A DNA stretch of 64,000 nt. Source: Nocardia sp. XZ_19_385 (GTDB lineage: Bacteria > Actinomycetota > Actinomycetes > Mycobacteriales > Mycobacteriaceae). The stretch is from positions 1,612,001 to 1,676,000 of the forward strand of contig NZ_JACVEE010000001.1 in assembly GCF_015355755.1 (NCBI RefSeq), given 5' to 3'. Under the pieces are notes generated by a model. That model was not told the DNA's origin. It saw only the letters and a list, made by a program, of their open reading frames with translations, and made no database searches. Made by a program: the position numbers and the translations under genes. Below are positions 7,911 to 16,689 of the stretch, piece after piece (positions within the stretch are counted from its first letter, which is position 1; each line of letters opens with the position of its first letter).

Positions 7911-9428
7911 TTACGCGACCAGGGAGACAGCTTGGAGCCGGGCAGCGATGTCGTCCGGAATTTGGACGTCAAAGTCATCCGGCGCATTGATGACGAACCG
8001 AACACCGGCGTCGACCAAGAGTTTCCTCCTGCCTTGCTCGTCCGCCATTTCCCAGGCATCGCGATATTTCTGACCAGTGTCGGAATACGCCCATCCAGAA
8101 GGACGGCTCGGCTTAGACTTAAGCTCGTTTCTACGAGCTACGAGACGCGCTTTGCGAGAAAGATAACCTTCTTCGTCCTCGTCGTCCCATCCGAGGGATG
8201 TATCACGTTCATTCTCCAGCCGTGCAATAGCTGCACGGACTCGCGCCAACTCCTCGGCATGATCTTCTCCCGGAGTCCAAGATTTGGTGGCGACATTGAT
8301 ATCGCCGACTTCTTGCAGAAAGACCCGTTCAACAATTTCCTCGACCTCGACAGCCTTTTTACTGACACCGGGGCACGGTTTTTCTTGTCGCTGATTGGTA
8401 CATCTGTAGTACCTATATCGTGGTGCCTCATCTTCACCCCGGAACGTTGCAACATGTGTTGCCGAGGCTTCGCAACGGCCACAGAAAGTAACTCCCAGAA
8501 GTGGTGATGCGCCATACTTCCGATAGGGAGAACGTCGGCGCTCGTTGATTGCCGCCTGAAGGGTGGCCCATTCCTCGCGATCGAAAACAGGGTCGGCAAT
8601 GATGAGTGGAGAACCGTCCGGGTTGAACATAGGCTTCGTCTTGTGCAGTTTCTGCCCCAGCAATGCCGGGGAAGACAACAGGTAGGAAACTGATGAAGGT
8701 GACCAAACTTCGCCAACGCCGTTCTTGATCGGCTGCTCGATGGACAAGCGCCACCGGTCTTTAGCAGTAAGCTCTTTTCGAGCATTCAGTTTGGTGCAAA
8801 CACCTTTGATTGTGTCGCCGCCCTCAACCATCCAGCGTCGCATCTCGTGAAGAACCGAGACCATATACTCATCGAGCTGGAGCACCTTTCGGGGTTTGCC
8901 ATCCAAAATTATCTTCGTTGTCACGTAGCCATAGGTCGGCACTCCGCCGGGCCACGCCCTGGTGTAACGTCGAGTTTCATGGCTCTCAGTGATTCGCGCA
9001 CGAATACGCGCTAGTTCCTTGGACGGGCCGAGCGCTTTTGCATGGGCGATCAACCTACCCTCAGGGGTGCGAAGATCGAGCGAAGGATCATCGAGAACGA
9101 CGAGCGTCTTTCCCCATTCAAGAATCTTGAATACGAACGCCAAGAAATGTATGTCGTTTCGGGATAGTCGGTCCTGGGTGGTCACCCATAGCTCATCCCA
9201 GCGGTCGCGCCCTTCCTCGTTCAACCACTGACCGAGCTTCGGGCGGTCGAACATGTCGACGCTGCCGGAGACCGAGCGATCAACTGCGTGACCGACGACG
9301 GTCACAGCACGCGACCGGGACTCCTCTTCGCGGCGCAGCTCCAGTTTGGCGTGCTGCCTCTCGATCGAGTCGGTGGACCGCTCCTTGCGATCGAGGCTGA
9401 TCCGCTCAGCGTAAAGCACGTTAACCAT
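7911..9428 (-). CDS. Large serine recombinase (integrase) of the element
   Basis: This 505-residue protein has the layout of large serine integrases. The catalytic domain starts YAERIS, with Ser11 as the likely nucleophile; STDSIERQ, DRSVSGS and TQDRLSRN follow. The recombinase domain contains VPTYGYVTTK and SPSSVSYLLSSPALLGQ. A zinc ribbon near residue 305 has CGRC and a later pair C-x8-C in RCTNQRQEKPCPG. Coiled-coil residues follow (LARVRAAIARLENERD). It would excise or integrate the element by cutting at short att sites. It starts ~44 bases from the junction palindrome, the usual position of int relative to attP. No clear ribosome binding site precedes ATG 9428. Its lower GC marks foreign origin. 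Confidence 0.92.
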   Translation of the reverse strand: MVNVLYAERISLDRKERSTDSIERQHAKLELRREEESRSRAVTVVGHAVDRSVSGSVDMFDRPKLGQWLNEEGRDRWDELWVTTQDRLSRNDIHFLAFVFKILEWGKTLVVLDDPSLDLRTPEGRLIAHAKALGPSKELARIRARITESHETRRYTRAWPGGVPTYGYVTTKIILDGKPRKVLQLDEYMVSVLHEMRRWMVEGGDTIKGVCTKLNARKELTAKDRWRLSIEQPIKNGVGEVWSPSSVSYLLSSPALLGQKLHKTKPMFNPDGSPLIIADPVFDREEWATLQAAINERRRSPYRKYGASPLLGVTFCGRCEASATHVATFRGEDEAPRYRYYRCTNQRQEKPCPGVSKKAVEVEEIVERVFLQEVGDINVATKSWTPGEDHAEELARVRAAIARLENERDTSLGWDDEDEEGYLSRKARLVARRNELKSKPSRPSGWAYSDTGQKYRDAWEMADEQGRRKLLVDAGVRFVINAPDDFDVQIPDDIAARLQAVSLVA

Positions 9429-9462
9429 GGATAGGGATTATCATCGCAGGTCAGAGCGTTTG

Positions 9463-10035
9463 TCAAACGGGGGGCATGGGTTCGCCCATGCCCATGAAGA
9501 CGATGTTGGAGAGGCGGCCCGGGCCACCGGCGACGTCACCGTCGCGCAGGGCGGCGGCCGCCGCGCGCACCTGGTCGACGATTTCGGCGGTGGAGAGGTT
9601 GCGGGTCAGCCCCGCCTGACCGGTCGCGCAGAACGGGCAGGCCATGCCGCAGCCGGCCTGGCTGGAAATGCAGAGGGTGTTGCGGTCGGTGTAGCGCATG
9701 AGCACGCTCTCCAGCAGCGTGCCGTCGCCCGCCTTCCACAGCGTCTTGCGCGTCTCACCGGCATCGCAGGTGATGTGTTTCACCACGTTGAGCAGCGGCG
9801 GGAACAGCGCGGAGCCGATCTTTTCCCGCACCGGGGCGGGCAGATCGGTCATCTGCTCGGGGTCGGCCTGCAGGCGTCCGTAGTACTGCCGCGCGATCTG
9901 GTCCGCCCGGAATTTGGGCAGCCCCAGCTCCTCGACCGCCTTCTTCCGCCCGTCCGCGTCGAGATCGGCGAGATGCGTGGGCGGCATGCCCCGGCGCGGA
10001 GCATCGAAAACAAGGGGTACGGGGACGGCGGTCAT
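9463..10035 (-). pseudogene. rlmN: rlmN 5' fragment, interrupted by the integrated element
   Basis: RlmN is a radical-SAM enzyme that methylates C2 of A2503 in 23S rRNA and A37 of some tRNAs. The fragment starts at ATG 10035, with GGAGG five to six bases upstream, and gives 190 residues instead of about 365. It keeps the N-terminal domain and the iron-sulfur motif C-x3-C-x2-C (CGMACPFC), then reaches VFMGMGEP. There it departs from the family sequence and stops after MPPV. The missing half carries the rest of the TIM barrel and the second catalytic Cys, so this product should be inactive. The 3' part is expected beyond the left end of the element. Downstream core genes (cdsA, frr) are separated from it by the lipid island. 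Confidence 0.9.
9472..9493. other. Attachment-site junction (att half) in rlmN
   Basis: GGGCATGGG pairs perfectly with CCCATGCCC around TTCG. This dyad falls exactly where rlmN coding stops matching the family, in the codons for GMGEP. Serine integrases recombine at short sites with partial dyad symmetry, so crossover probably took place within these bases. Which arm came from the element cannot be settled without the other junction. Confidence 0.65.
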
Positions 10036-10103
10036 AGTGCCTCCAGTGTCCCATACCGAGATCTTGGCCTGAATCGGCCGCTCAGGCATGTTACGAATGC
10101 CGC

Positions 10104-11318
10104 ATGAACCGCATTCCAGTTCGGCGGCGCCTGGCGACGGCCTTGATGACGACCACACTCACCGTCCTGGCCGTCGCCGGACCCGCAGCGGCACAGCCGA
10201 TTCCGCCGTCGGACCCGTTCTACGCCATTCCGGCGAACCTGGCCGCGGCGGCCAACGGGTCCGTCATCGACTCGCGGTCGATCGACCTTCTCGGTGTGCC
10301 GCTGCCGGTGCGCGCCTGGCAGGTGAAATACAAGTCACTGGACGCCGAGGACCGGCCGACCACCGGCGTCACCACGATCGTGACGCCGGTCACGCCGTGG
10401 ACGGGCCCGGGCGCACGTCCACTGATCAGCCACCAGCTGGCCGAGGACAGCCTCGGAACCGAATGCGCCCCGTCGTTCGCCCTCGCGCGGGGGTCGGCGG
10501 CGCGGTTCAACAACGGCAACGTGGAGGCGCCGCTCGCGGTGCTCGCACTGCGGCAGAACTGGGCCGTCGCCTTCCCCGACTACCAAGGTCCGCAGGCGCG
10601 TTTCCTGGACAAGGACCAAGCCGCGCACAGTGTGCTCGACAGTCTCCGCGCGGCCCGGTCGTTCGCTCCCGCCGGGCTGGGGTCGTCGCCGCTCGGCCTG
10701 ACCGGCTTTTCCGGCGGATCGCTCGCCAGCGTGTGGGCGGCCCAGGCGCAGCCCGGCTACGCACCGGAACTCCCGCTCGCCGGTGTCGCCGTCGGCGGCG
10801 TGCCGTACGGCCTCGACGACACCGTCGGGCACGTGAGCGGAACCACGAACGCCGGACTCGGCTTCCTGGTGCTGGCTGCGATGCATCGGCTTTCCCCGGC
10901 TGCCGATATCCCGGCGCTGCTGAACGGCGAAGGCAAGCGCATGCTCGCCGAAACGGCGAACTACTGCGGATTCGACTTCCTGCGGAACTACCTGTTCGCC
11001 GACGTCGACGACTTCACGATCGACCCCGATATCGGGACCGAGCCGCGCATCCGAGCGATCGCACGCCAGATCGACGTCGATGCCGCCACACCGCCGACCA
11101 CGCCGACCTACTTTTGGCACTCCACCGAGGATGACGTTCTCCCGATCGAGGCCGCCGATCAGCTCGCCGCTTCGTGGTGCCGGGCCGGTGCGGAATTGAC
11201 CTATGTGCGGACGAGCGATTCGGCGCACGCGCTCTCAGGAGTGGCGGGTTTCCCCGCGGCGCTGGACTATCTCGGTCAGCGGTTCGCCGGTGCCACCGCG
11301 CCGACTCAGTGCGGCTGA
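10104..11318 (+). CDS. Secreted LIP-family lipase (paralogue 1)
   Basis: This 404-residue protein has a Sec signal peptide (basic RRR, hydrophobic [17 protein letters not shown], cleavage after AAA-Q near residue 31). The mature part begins [13 protein letters not shown] and resembles secretory triacylglycerol lipases of the LIP family (Candida-lipase type). The nucleophile is probably Ser ~203 in GFSGG, the acid Asp ~342 in STEDDVLP and the base His ~375 in DSAHAL. It probably hydrolyses lipid esters outside the cell and feeds fatty acids to the neighbouring acyl-CoA synthetases. It is divergent from rlmN and ends at a strong terminator. A paralogue with the same architecture lies at 20513. 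Confidence 0.85.
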   Translation: MNRIPVRRRLATALMTTTLTVLAVAGPAAAQPIPPSDPFYAIPANLAAAANGSVIDSRSIDLLGVPLPVRAWQVKYKSLDAEDRPTTGVTTIVTPVTPWTGPGARPLISHQLAEDSLGTECAPSFALARGSAARFNNGNVEAPLAVLALRQNWAVAFPDYQGPQARFLDKDQAAHSVLDSLRAARSFAPAGLGSSPLGLTGFSGGSLASVWAAQAQPGYAPELPLAGVAVGGVPYGLDDTVGHVSGTTNAGLGFLVLAAMHRLSPAADIPALLNGEGKRMLAETANYCGFDFLRNYLFADVDDFTIDPDIGTEPRIRAIARQIDVDAATPPTTPTYFWHSTEDDVLPIEAADQLAASWCRAGAELTYVRTSDSAHALSGVAGFPAALDYLGQRFAGATAPTQCG

Positions 11319-11325
11319 CCGGAGC

Positions 11326-11356
11326 GGGGTGCGGTAGGCGAGACCTACCGTGCCCC
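11326..11356 (+). terminator. Intrinsic terminator after lipase 1
   Basis: The arms GGGGTGCGGTAGG and CCTACCGTGCCCC pair with two mismatches around CGAGA. TTGGTTTTT follows, so on the plus strand this is a classic stem plus T-run. It ends eight bases before the stop of the convergent monooxygenase gene. Confidence 0.8.
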
Positions 11357-11364
11357 TTGGTTTT

Positions 11365-12483
11365 TCAGCCGATCGCGGCGGCGATCTTCTTCGCATCGAT
11401 GGCGAGTTCCCGGAACATGCCGCTGATCGGGTTGGTGAACCCAGTGAAGTAGAGGCCCGGCGCGTCCGGATGCGTCTGCCCGCCATGCACCGTCGGACGC
11501 CCCTGCGCGTCGAGCAGATCCAGATGGCCGACGAGATTTTCCAGGCCGTGCTGGAATCCGGTCGCGGCGATCACCGCGTCCGGCGCGATTGCCGCCGAAT
11601 TCGCCAGCAGCACCTTGTCCGCCTCGAATCCCTGGACAGCACCGACGATTTCGATCTTGCCCGCCTTGATCAGATCGATCAGACCGACATCGATGATCGG
11701 GATCGCGCCGTCGGCCAGCAGCCGCGTGTAGACGTCCGCGGCGGGCCTGGGCAATCCGAAGGAACTGAGGTTCGGTGTGGTGAGCCGGCTGGCGATCGAG
11801 ATGAACCGATCGACGAACGGCACCGGCAACCTGCGCAGCAGAATGCCCACCGAACTCTGGCCGATCCCCGGCGCGACCTCCCGGCGGACGAAGGTGGGCA
11901 CGGTGCGCACCGCCAGCCATACCCGCGCCGCACCGCCCTCGACGAGGTCGACGGCGATCTCCGCACCGGTGTTGCCGGTGCCGACGACCAGCACCGAACG
12001 CCCGGCATACGGCCGCGGATTGCGGTATTGCGCGGAATGCACGAGCTCACCACGAAACTCGTTGCGCCCCGGCCACTCCGGAATCAGTGGTGTGTGGTTG
12101 TAGCCGGTCGCGACGACGACCTCACGGGCGGTGATGTCGCCCTGCGGACTCCGGGCGATCCAGCGATCACCTGCCCGCTCGAGTTTGTCGACGGCGACAC
12201 CCGTGCGCACCGACAGCCCGTGATGAGCCGCGTAGTCCTCCAGGTACCGGACCACATTCTCCCTTGCGACCCAATCCCCGTAGGAGCGTGCGAATTTGAA
12301 CCCGGGAAGGTGCGAATGATGCCGGATGGTGTGCAGATGCAGCCGCTCGTAATGGCCGCGCCACGCCGAACCGAGGGTGTCGGCCTTGTCGACGATGACA
12401 ACCTCCCGCCCTGCCGATTGCACGCAGGCACCCGCCGCCAGCCCACCGGGCCCCGCACCGATGATCAGAACCGGATCGCTCAC
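11365..12483 (-). CDS. Flavin-containing monooxygenase-type oxidoreductase
   Basis: This 372-residue protein has two dinucleotide-binding motifs, GAGPGG near residue 9 (FAD) and GTGNTG near residue 169 (NADPH). Between them are segments typical of flavin monooxygenases of the FMO/BVMO group (LGSAWRGHYERLHLHT, then VVVATGYNHTPLIPEWPG). The C-terminal ATGF motif is at AATGFQHG. It probably uses FAD, NADPH and O2 to oxygenate a small or lipidic substrate that the sequence does not reveal. Its ATG overlaps the stop of the MOSC gene by four bases (ATGA), so the two are translated together. At 372 residues it is shorter than Baeyer-Villiger enzymes. Confidence 0.85.
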   Translation of the reverse strand: MSDPVLIIGAGPGGLAAGACVQSAGREVVIVDKADTLGSAWRGHYERLHLHTIRHHSHLPGFKFARSYGDWVARENVVRYLEDYAAHHGLSVRTGVAVDKLERAGDRWIARSPQGDITAREVVVATGYNHTPLIPEWPGRNEFRGELVHSAQYRNPRPYAGRSVLVVGTGNTGAEIAVDLVEGGAARVWLAVRTVPTFVRREVAPGIGQSSVGILLRRLPVPFVDRFISIASRLTTPNLSSFGLPRPAADVYTRLLADGAIPIIDVGLIDLIKAGKIEIVGAVQGFEADKVLLANSAAIAPDAVIAATGFQHGLENLVGHLDLLDAQGRPTVHGGQTHPDAPGLYFTGFTNPISGMFRELAIDAKKIAAAIG

Positions 12484-13376
12484 TGCTGCACCGCGGGATC
12501 CGTGACGACTACCGAATCACCCACGCGGATAGCTCCTTCCGCGGCCACGACCATGTACACACCCAGGCAAGGGTACTTCCCGACCTCGAGGACCTGCCGG
12601 CTGTTGTGCAGATTGGTGGTTCTGAGGATGTTCGCGTCTTTGGGCAGGTCGCCCTGCCCGAGGTTGGTCATCACACAGCGGGGCGTGGGGATGATGCCGA
12701 ACAGTGTCGTGCCGGCTCCGATCGTCAAAGCTTTACCCGGCCAGTCGTTCTCGATGAACCCGATGTCGTCGGCGGCGATGATCAGGTTCATCCGGAACCG
12801 GCGCTGATCGACCACGCTGCCCGGGGCCAGTTCGGCCAGCCGCGCCAAGCTGGCGGTGGTCAGCACGCTGATCGGCATGAGGTCGAAGAACGACGCGTCC
12901 GGAACCATCGGCGGGATGCCCTGGTGCCGGAACATGGCCGCGCCGATGCGGGTTTCGGTCAGCTCGTCGCGGTAGCCCTCCGGGCGCAGGTTCGCGTCGT
13001 CTGGAACGTATTCGTCGATGGTGTCGTAGGCACCCGCCGGAAGTGACAGTGTCACTTCACGATCGAAGAATTCCGAGAGCACCCTGTCTACCTCGGCGTC
13101 GTCGCTGTGCACCGAGGTGCCACCGGGCAGCTCGATGAGCACGGCCGGAACCGGCTCGCCCAGCCGCGGCTCCTCGACGTATGTCGCGCGGCAGTCCAGA
13201 ATTCCGCGCCACCGCGCGGGGTGCTTGGCGCTGACCACCTTCCCGGTCTCCTTGTCGATCAGCGCGTAGCCACGGTCACCGACGATCCCGGCCGACGTCA
13301 CCACTGCCTCTTGGAGTTGCTCGCCGCCCATGGATTTCACCGGGAAGCGCCACAGCGCGTCGATAGTGGTCGCCAT
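12480..13376 (-). CDS. MOSC-domain protein
   Basis: This 298-residue protein has the two-part architecture of the mARC/YcbX type: an N-terminal beta-barrel (IDALWRFPVKSMGGE) and a MOSC domain. The barrel ends with GDRGYALID. The MOSC part includes RRFRMNLII and the conserved Cys in TPRCVM, the residue expected to bind the molybdenum cofactor. Such proteins reduce N-hydroxylated compounds or carry Mo cofactor sulfur. GGAG lies eight bases before ATG 13376. The gene overlaps the flavin monooxygenase by four bases. The pairing with an N- or C-oxygenase hints at detoxification or reductive partner chemistry, but this is inference. Confidence 0.85.
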   Translation of the reverse strand: MATTIDALWRFPVKSMGGEQLQEAVVTSAGIVGDRGYALIDKETGKVVSAKHPARWRGILDCRATYVEEPRLGEPVPAVLIELPGGTSVHSDDAEVDRVLSEFFDREVTLSLPAGAYDTIDEYVPDDANLRPEGYRDELTETRIGAAMFRHQGIPPMVPDASFFDLMPISVLTTASLARLAELAPGSVVDQRRFRMNLIIAADDIGFIENDWPGKALTIGAGTTLFGIIPTPRCVMTNLGQGDLPKDANILRTTNLHNSRQVLEVGKYPCLGVYMVVAAEGAIRVGDSVVVTDPAVQQ

Positions 13377-13447
13377 TTTTACTGCTCCATTCGAGCGTCT
13401 CTGAATCGGCGTAGCGCTCTGCTAGTGAAATATGGTGTCGATAGTTG

Positions 13448-14626
13448 CTAGATGCCGAGAATCTGCGCGCCGATTGCGGCGCACACCGCGTCGATCTCGG
13501 GCAGCGCCCGCAGGTGTGGCGTCAGCGCGGTGTCGTTGATCATGGATTGCACGGCCTGCACCCGGACGCGCGCGGCGACCGGCTCCCACTCCGGATGGAT
13601 CTTGCACAGCAAGTGCACCCATTCCGCGATGTAGGCGCGCTGCGCCGCCCGCGCACGCACCCGTCCGGCCTCCGGCAGATGTTGAGTCTCCGAGACCAGC
13701 GTCTGCATCAAGTGCGGATTCTCGAAGACGAACTCGCCGTAGCTGTTCAGAATCCGCGCGAGCGCATCACGCGGCTCGGTGGCCTTGGCCAGCGCCCGAT
13801 GCATGTCCATCCGCAGCCACTCGTCGCCGCGGAAAATTGCCGCGGCGAGAATATCGGCCTTGCCGGGGAAATGGTTGTAGACGCTCGGCCCCGCGATACC
13901 GACCCCCGCACCGATGTCTTCCACGCTTACGCCGGTAAATCCTTGTGCGGCAAAGAGTTTTGTCGCTTCGGTGAGAATGGCCTCGCGCCTGGACCGGGCC
14001 GCCAGGGGCGTGGCCCGGTCGGGTTCCTCGTGCGTGCCGAGTTCAGGTAGCTGGGCGTCGAGCACCCGGCGGATCGCATCGGTGAGCAGTGCGGCGAATT
14101 CGGGTTCGGGCAGCGACAGGCTGTGGAACGACACACTGTTGGCGACCGAGAGCGCCGACCAGGCGAGCAGATCCCGCTGGACCGGGTCCAATTCGGGGCG
14201 GGCGCGGGCGATGACCTCGGCCATGCGCGCGCCGATCCGCCGGGCCTGGGCGCGAAATGCGGCGCGCTCGTCGTCGACCAGGTGCCGGGATTCGCGCCGC
14301 CACAGCACCCCTACCCCACGGTGTGCGAGCACGGAGGTCGCGAGCGTCGCGGCGACCTGCTCCGGACGCTGCCCTGACGCCGCGAGGGCGTCGTCGAGCG
14401 TTTGCAGCGCCTCCGCCACGACCGTGGCGAGCAAGCCTTGCTTACCGCGGAAATGCCGGTACAGCGCGGACGGGCCGATCGCGACGGCCTCGGCCACCTC
14501 GCCCATGCCCACGTTGGCGTATCCCTTGCGGTAGAACAGGTCACTCGCCGCCGCGACGATCAATTCCCGCCGGTTCGCCGGCCGGGTGCCACGGGCCGGA
14601 CGGACCACGTCCGGCCCGTTCACCAT
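13448..14626 (-). CDS. Tandem TetR-family regulator (two TetR units in one chain)
   Basis: The protein contains two complete TetR N-terminal DNA-binding domains, each followed by its own helical ligand domain. The first helix-turn-helix is about residues 15-62 (RRELIVAAASDLF ... SALYRHFRGKQGLL). The second is about residues 208-256 (RREAILTEATKLFAAQGFTG ... SVYNHFPGKADIL). Total length is 392 residues, about double a normal TetR protein. It is adjacent to and co-oriented with the beta-oxidation genes and probably represses them in the absence of an acyl-CoA ligand. I chose ATG 14626 because GAAGAGG lies eight bases upstream; ATG 14632 is also possible. Confidence 0.85.
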   Translation of the reverse strand: MVNGPDVVRPARGTRPANRRELIVAAASDLFYRKGYANVGMGEVAEAVAIGPSALYRHFRGKQGLLATVVAEALQTLDDALAASGQRPEQVAATLATSVLAHRGVGVLWRRESRHLVDDERAAFRAQARRIGARMAEVIARARPELDPVQRDLLAWSALSVANSVSFHSLSLPEPEFAALLTDAIRRVLDAQLPELGTHEEPDRATPLAARSRREAILTEATKLFAAQGFTGVSVEDIGAGVGIAGPSVYNHFPGKADILAAAIFRGDEWLRMDMHRALAKATEPRDALARILNSYGEFVFENPHLMQTLVSETQHLPEAGRVRARAAQRAYIAEWVHLLCKIHPEWEPVAARVRVQAVQSMINDTALTPHLRALPEIDAVCAAIGAQILGI

Positions 14627-14683
14627 TGCCATGCCCTCTTCTCTCAAAGTCGACGTCGGATGATCTTACCGACGCCTGTGCCA

Positions 14684-15835
14684 CTACAACGAGCGCGCGA
14701 TGAGCTCTTTCATGACCTCGTTGGCGCCCGCGTAGATGCGCTGCACCCGGGCATCCGCGTACATCCGCGCGATCGGGTATTCGAGCATGTACCCGTAACC
14801 GCCGAACAACTGCACGCAACGGTCCACGACTTGGCCCTGGATGTCGGTGCTGTAAGCCTTGGCCATCGACGCGGCCGCACCGTCGAGTTCACCCCGCAGG
14901 TGCCGTTCGACGCAGTTGTCGATGAAGACCCGCGACACCCGCGCCAGCGTCGCACATTCGGCGAGTTCGAAACGGGTGTTCTGCATCTCGAACAGCGGCG
15001 CTCCGAATGCCTTGCGCTCCTTGGTATATGCCACGGTAAGCGCGACCGCCGTCTCGGTGGCCGCCGCCGCGCAGACCGCAACCACCATGCGCTCGTGGGC
15101 CAGCTGCTTCATCAGGTAGCCGAAGCCCGCACCCTCGGACCCGAGCAGATTGCCGACAGGTACCCGGACGTCGCCGAAAAACAATTCGGCGGTGTCCTGG
15201 CCCTTCATCCCCACCTTGTCGAGGACCCGGCCGACCCGGTAACCCGTGGCCTCCCCTACCTCGACCACGAGGAGCGAAATACCCTTCGCGCCCGCGGCCG
15301 GATCGGTTTTGGCGACCACGATCACCAGGTCGGCGTGCTTGCCGTTGGTGATGAAGGTCTTCGCACCGTTGATGACATAGTCGTCACCCTCGCGAACCGC
15401 GGTGGTGCGCACCGCTTTCAGATCCGATCCGGTGCCCGGCTCGGTCATCGCGATCGCGGCGACCAGCTCACCGCTGGCCATTCGGGGCAGCCAGCGCCGC
15501 TTCTGCTCCTCGGAGCCGTAGGCCAGCAGATAGTGCGCGACCAGCCCGCTGTGCACCATGTTTCCGAAAGCAGTATCACCCAAGCGATATTGGGCGTCGA
15601 AGATCGCGAAGTCGTGGGCGACGGTGCCGCCGCCCCCGCCGTACTCCTCCGGAATGGCGGCGCACAGCAGGCCGAGTCGGCCTGCCTTGTTCCAGAATTC
15701 GCGGTCTACGCACTTCTGCGCGGCGAAACGCTCTTCGTGCGGCAGCAATTCGGCTTCGAAGAACTTCGTCGCCATATCGTGCAACGCCTGGACTTCGTCA
15801 TCGACCCACGCGGATCGGTACACAGGGGTGGTCAC
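14684..15835 (-). CDS. Acyl-CoA dehydrogenase (FadE type)
   Basis: This 383-residue FAD enzyme catalyses alpha,beta-dehydrogenation of an acyl-CoA. Family signatures are AMTEPGTGSDL near residue 132, the FAD-binding TFITNGKHAD segment, and the C-terminal FGGYGYMLEYP. The usual Glu before GT (YEGT) is absent; the sequence reads YAGANE. The catalytic base is therefore probably the Glu in LAHERM near residue 246, as in the long-chain and isovaleryl subgroups. The start is GTG 15835, with GAGG overlapping the stop of the upstream SDR gene, so coupling is likely. It supplies the first oxidation step of the beta-oxidation set encoded here. Confidence 0.9.
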   Translation of the reverse strand: MTTPVYRSAWVDDEVQALHDMATKFFEAELLPHEERFAAQKCVDREFWNKAGRLGLLCAAIPEEYGGGGGTVAHDFAIFDAQYRLGDTAFGNMVHSGLVAHYLLAYGSEEQKRRWLPRMASGELVAAIAMTEPGTGSDLKAVRTTAVREGDDYVINGAKTFITNGKHADLVIVVAKTDPAAGAKGISLLVVEVGEATGYRVGRVLDKVGMKGQDTAELFFGDVRVPVGNLLGSEGAGFGYLMKQLAHERMVVAVCAAAATETAVALTVAYTKERKAFGAPLFEMQNTRFELAECATLARVSRVFIDNCVERHLRGELDGAAASMAKAYSTDIQGQVVDRCVQLFGGYGYMLEYPIARMYADARVQRIYAGANEVMKELIARSL

Positions 15836-15843
15836 GTCGATCC

Positions 15844-16674
15844 TCAGATGTTGAAGCCGCCGCCGCACACGACGGTCTGGCCACTGATGTAATTGGACTC
15901 CTGGGTGCAGAACAGATACACCGCGCCGGCGCCCTCGCTGGGCGTGCCGGCCCGACCCAGCGGGATCATCTGCTCCATCGCGGCCACCAGCTGCGGATTG
16001 ACCCCGACCTTGATCTCCTTGCCCTGCACATCGATGGTGCCGCCGCTGTCGGCGGGGGCCTCGGTGAGCCGAGTCTTGATCATGCCGAAGGCGACGGCAT
16101 TGACGGTGACGTTGTAGCGGCCCCACTCCTTGGACAGGGTCTTGGTCAGTCCGATCAGACCCGCCTTGGCCGAGGAGTAATTCGCCTGTCCCGCATTGCC
16201 GCCCGTGCCCGCGACCGAGGAGATGTTGACGACCTTGCGGCACGGAATCGGCGCGCCGGCTTCCTTGGCCTTCTTCACCTGCGCCGCGATCACCGGCTGG
16301 GCAGCGCGCAAGATCCGGAACGGCGCTTTGAGATGCACGTCGAGGATGGCGTCCCACTGTTCGTCGGTCATCTTCTGGATCACCGAATCCCAGGTGTAGC
16401 CGGCGTTGTTGACGATGATGTCCAGCCCGCCGAACCCCTCGACCGCCGTCTGCACGAAACGCTCCGCGAAATCCTCGTCGGTGACGCTGCCGATGCAGGA
16501 GAGCGCCTGTCCCCCAGCGGCTTCGATCGCGGCGACGGTTTCCTTGGCGGGTTCGGCGTCGAGGTCGTTCACCACGACCTTGGTGCCTTCGGCGGCCAGC
16601 TTCAGCGCGATCTCACGGCCGATGCCGCGACCGGAGCCGGAGACGATGGCGACCTGTCCGTCCAGAGTTCCCAT
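15844..16674 (-). CDS. Short-chain dehydrogenase/reductase (3-hydroxyacyl type)
   Basis: This 276-residue Rossmann protein has cofactor motif GSGRGIG near residue 12, NNAG near residue 89, catalytic Ser in NISSVAG and the YSSAK motif (Tyr-x3-Lys). The C-terminus YISGQTVVCGGG is typical of FabG-like members. It has longer loops than FabG around KKAKEAGAP, as in the multifunctional-enzyme type of hydroxyacyl dehydrogenase. In this operon it probably oxidises the 3-hydroxyacyl-CoA made by the MaoC hydratases. ATG 16674 is preceded by AAAGGA at about ten bases. It sits between the MaoC and acyl-CoA dehydrogenase genes. Confidence 0.88.
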   Translation of the reverse strand: MGTLDGQVAIVSGSGRGIGREIALKLAAEGTKVVVNDLDAEPAKETVAAIEAAGGQALSCIGSVTDEDFAERFVQTAVEGFGGLDIIVNNAGYTWDSVIQKMTDEQWDAILDVHLKAPFRILRAAQPVIAAQVKKAKEAGAPIPCRKVVNISSVAGTGGNAGQANYSSAKAGLIGLTKTLSKEWGRYNVTVNAVAFGMIKTRLTEAPADSGGTIDVQGKEIKVGVNPQLVAAMEQMIPLGRAGTPSEGAGAVYLFCTQESNYISGQTVVCGGGFNI

Positions 16675-16689
16675 GTGTTCCAAATCCTT

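Larger units (their letters stand above)
1..9471. mobile_element. Right-hand part of an integrative element inserted in rlmN (left end outside window)
   Basis: The stretch carries a large serine recombinase beside the junction and a run of phage/plasmid-type genes on the minus strand (SSB-like, LPD29-like, DUF932, ParB-domain, small unknowns). It ends exactly where rlmN loses its reading frame. No capsid, terminase, relaxase or conjugation gene is visible here, so prophage, ICE and integrated plasmid cannot be told apart. The recombinase gene is visibly less GC-rich than the chromosome: the 60 bases from 8401 are 48 percent GC. The left boundary is not in the window. Confidence 0.85.

Noticed and set aside
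9429..9500. tRNA gene as integration site
   Set aside because: No cloverleaf or CCA end is visible; the site is within rlmN coding sequence.
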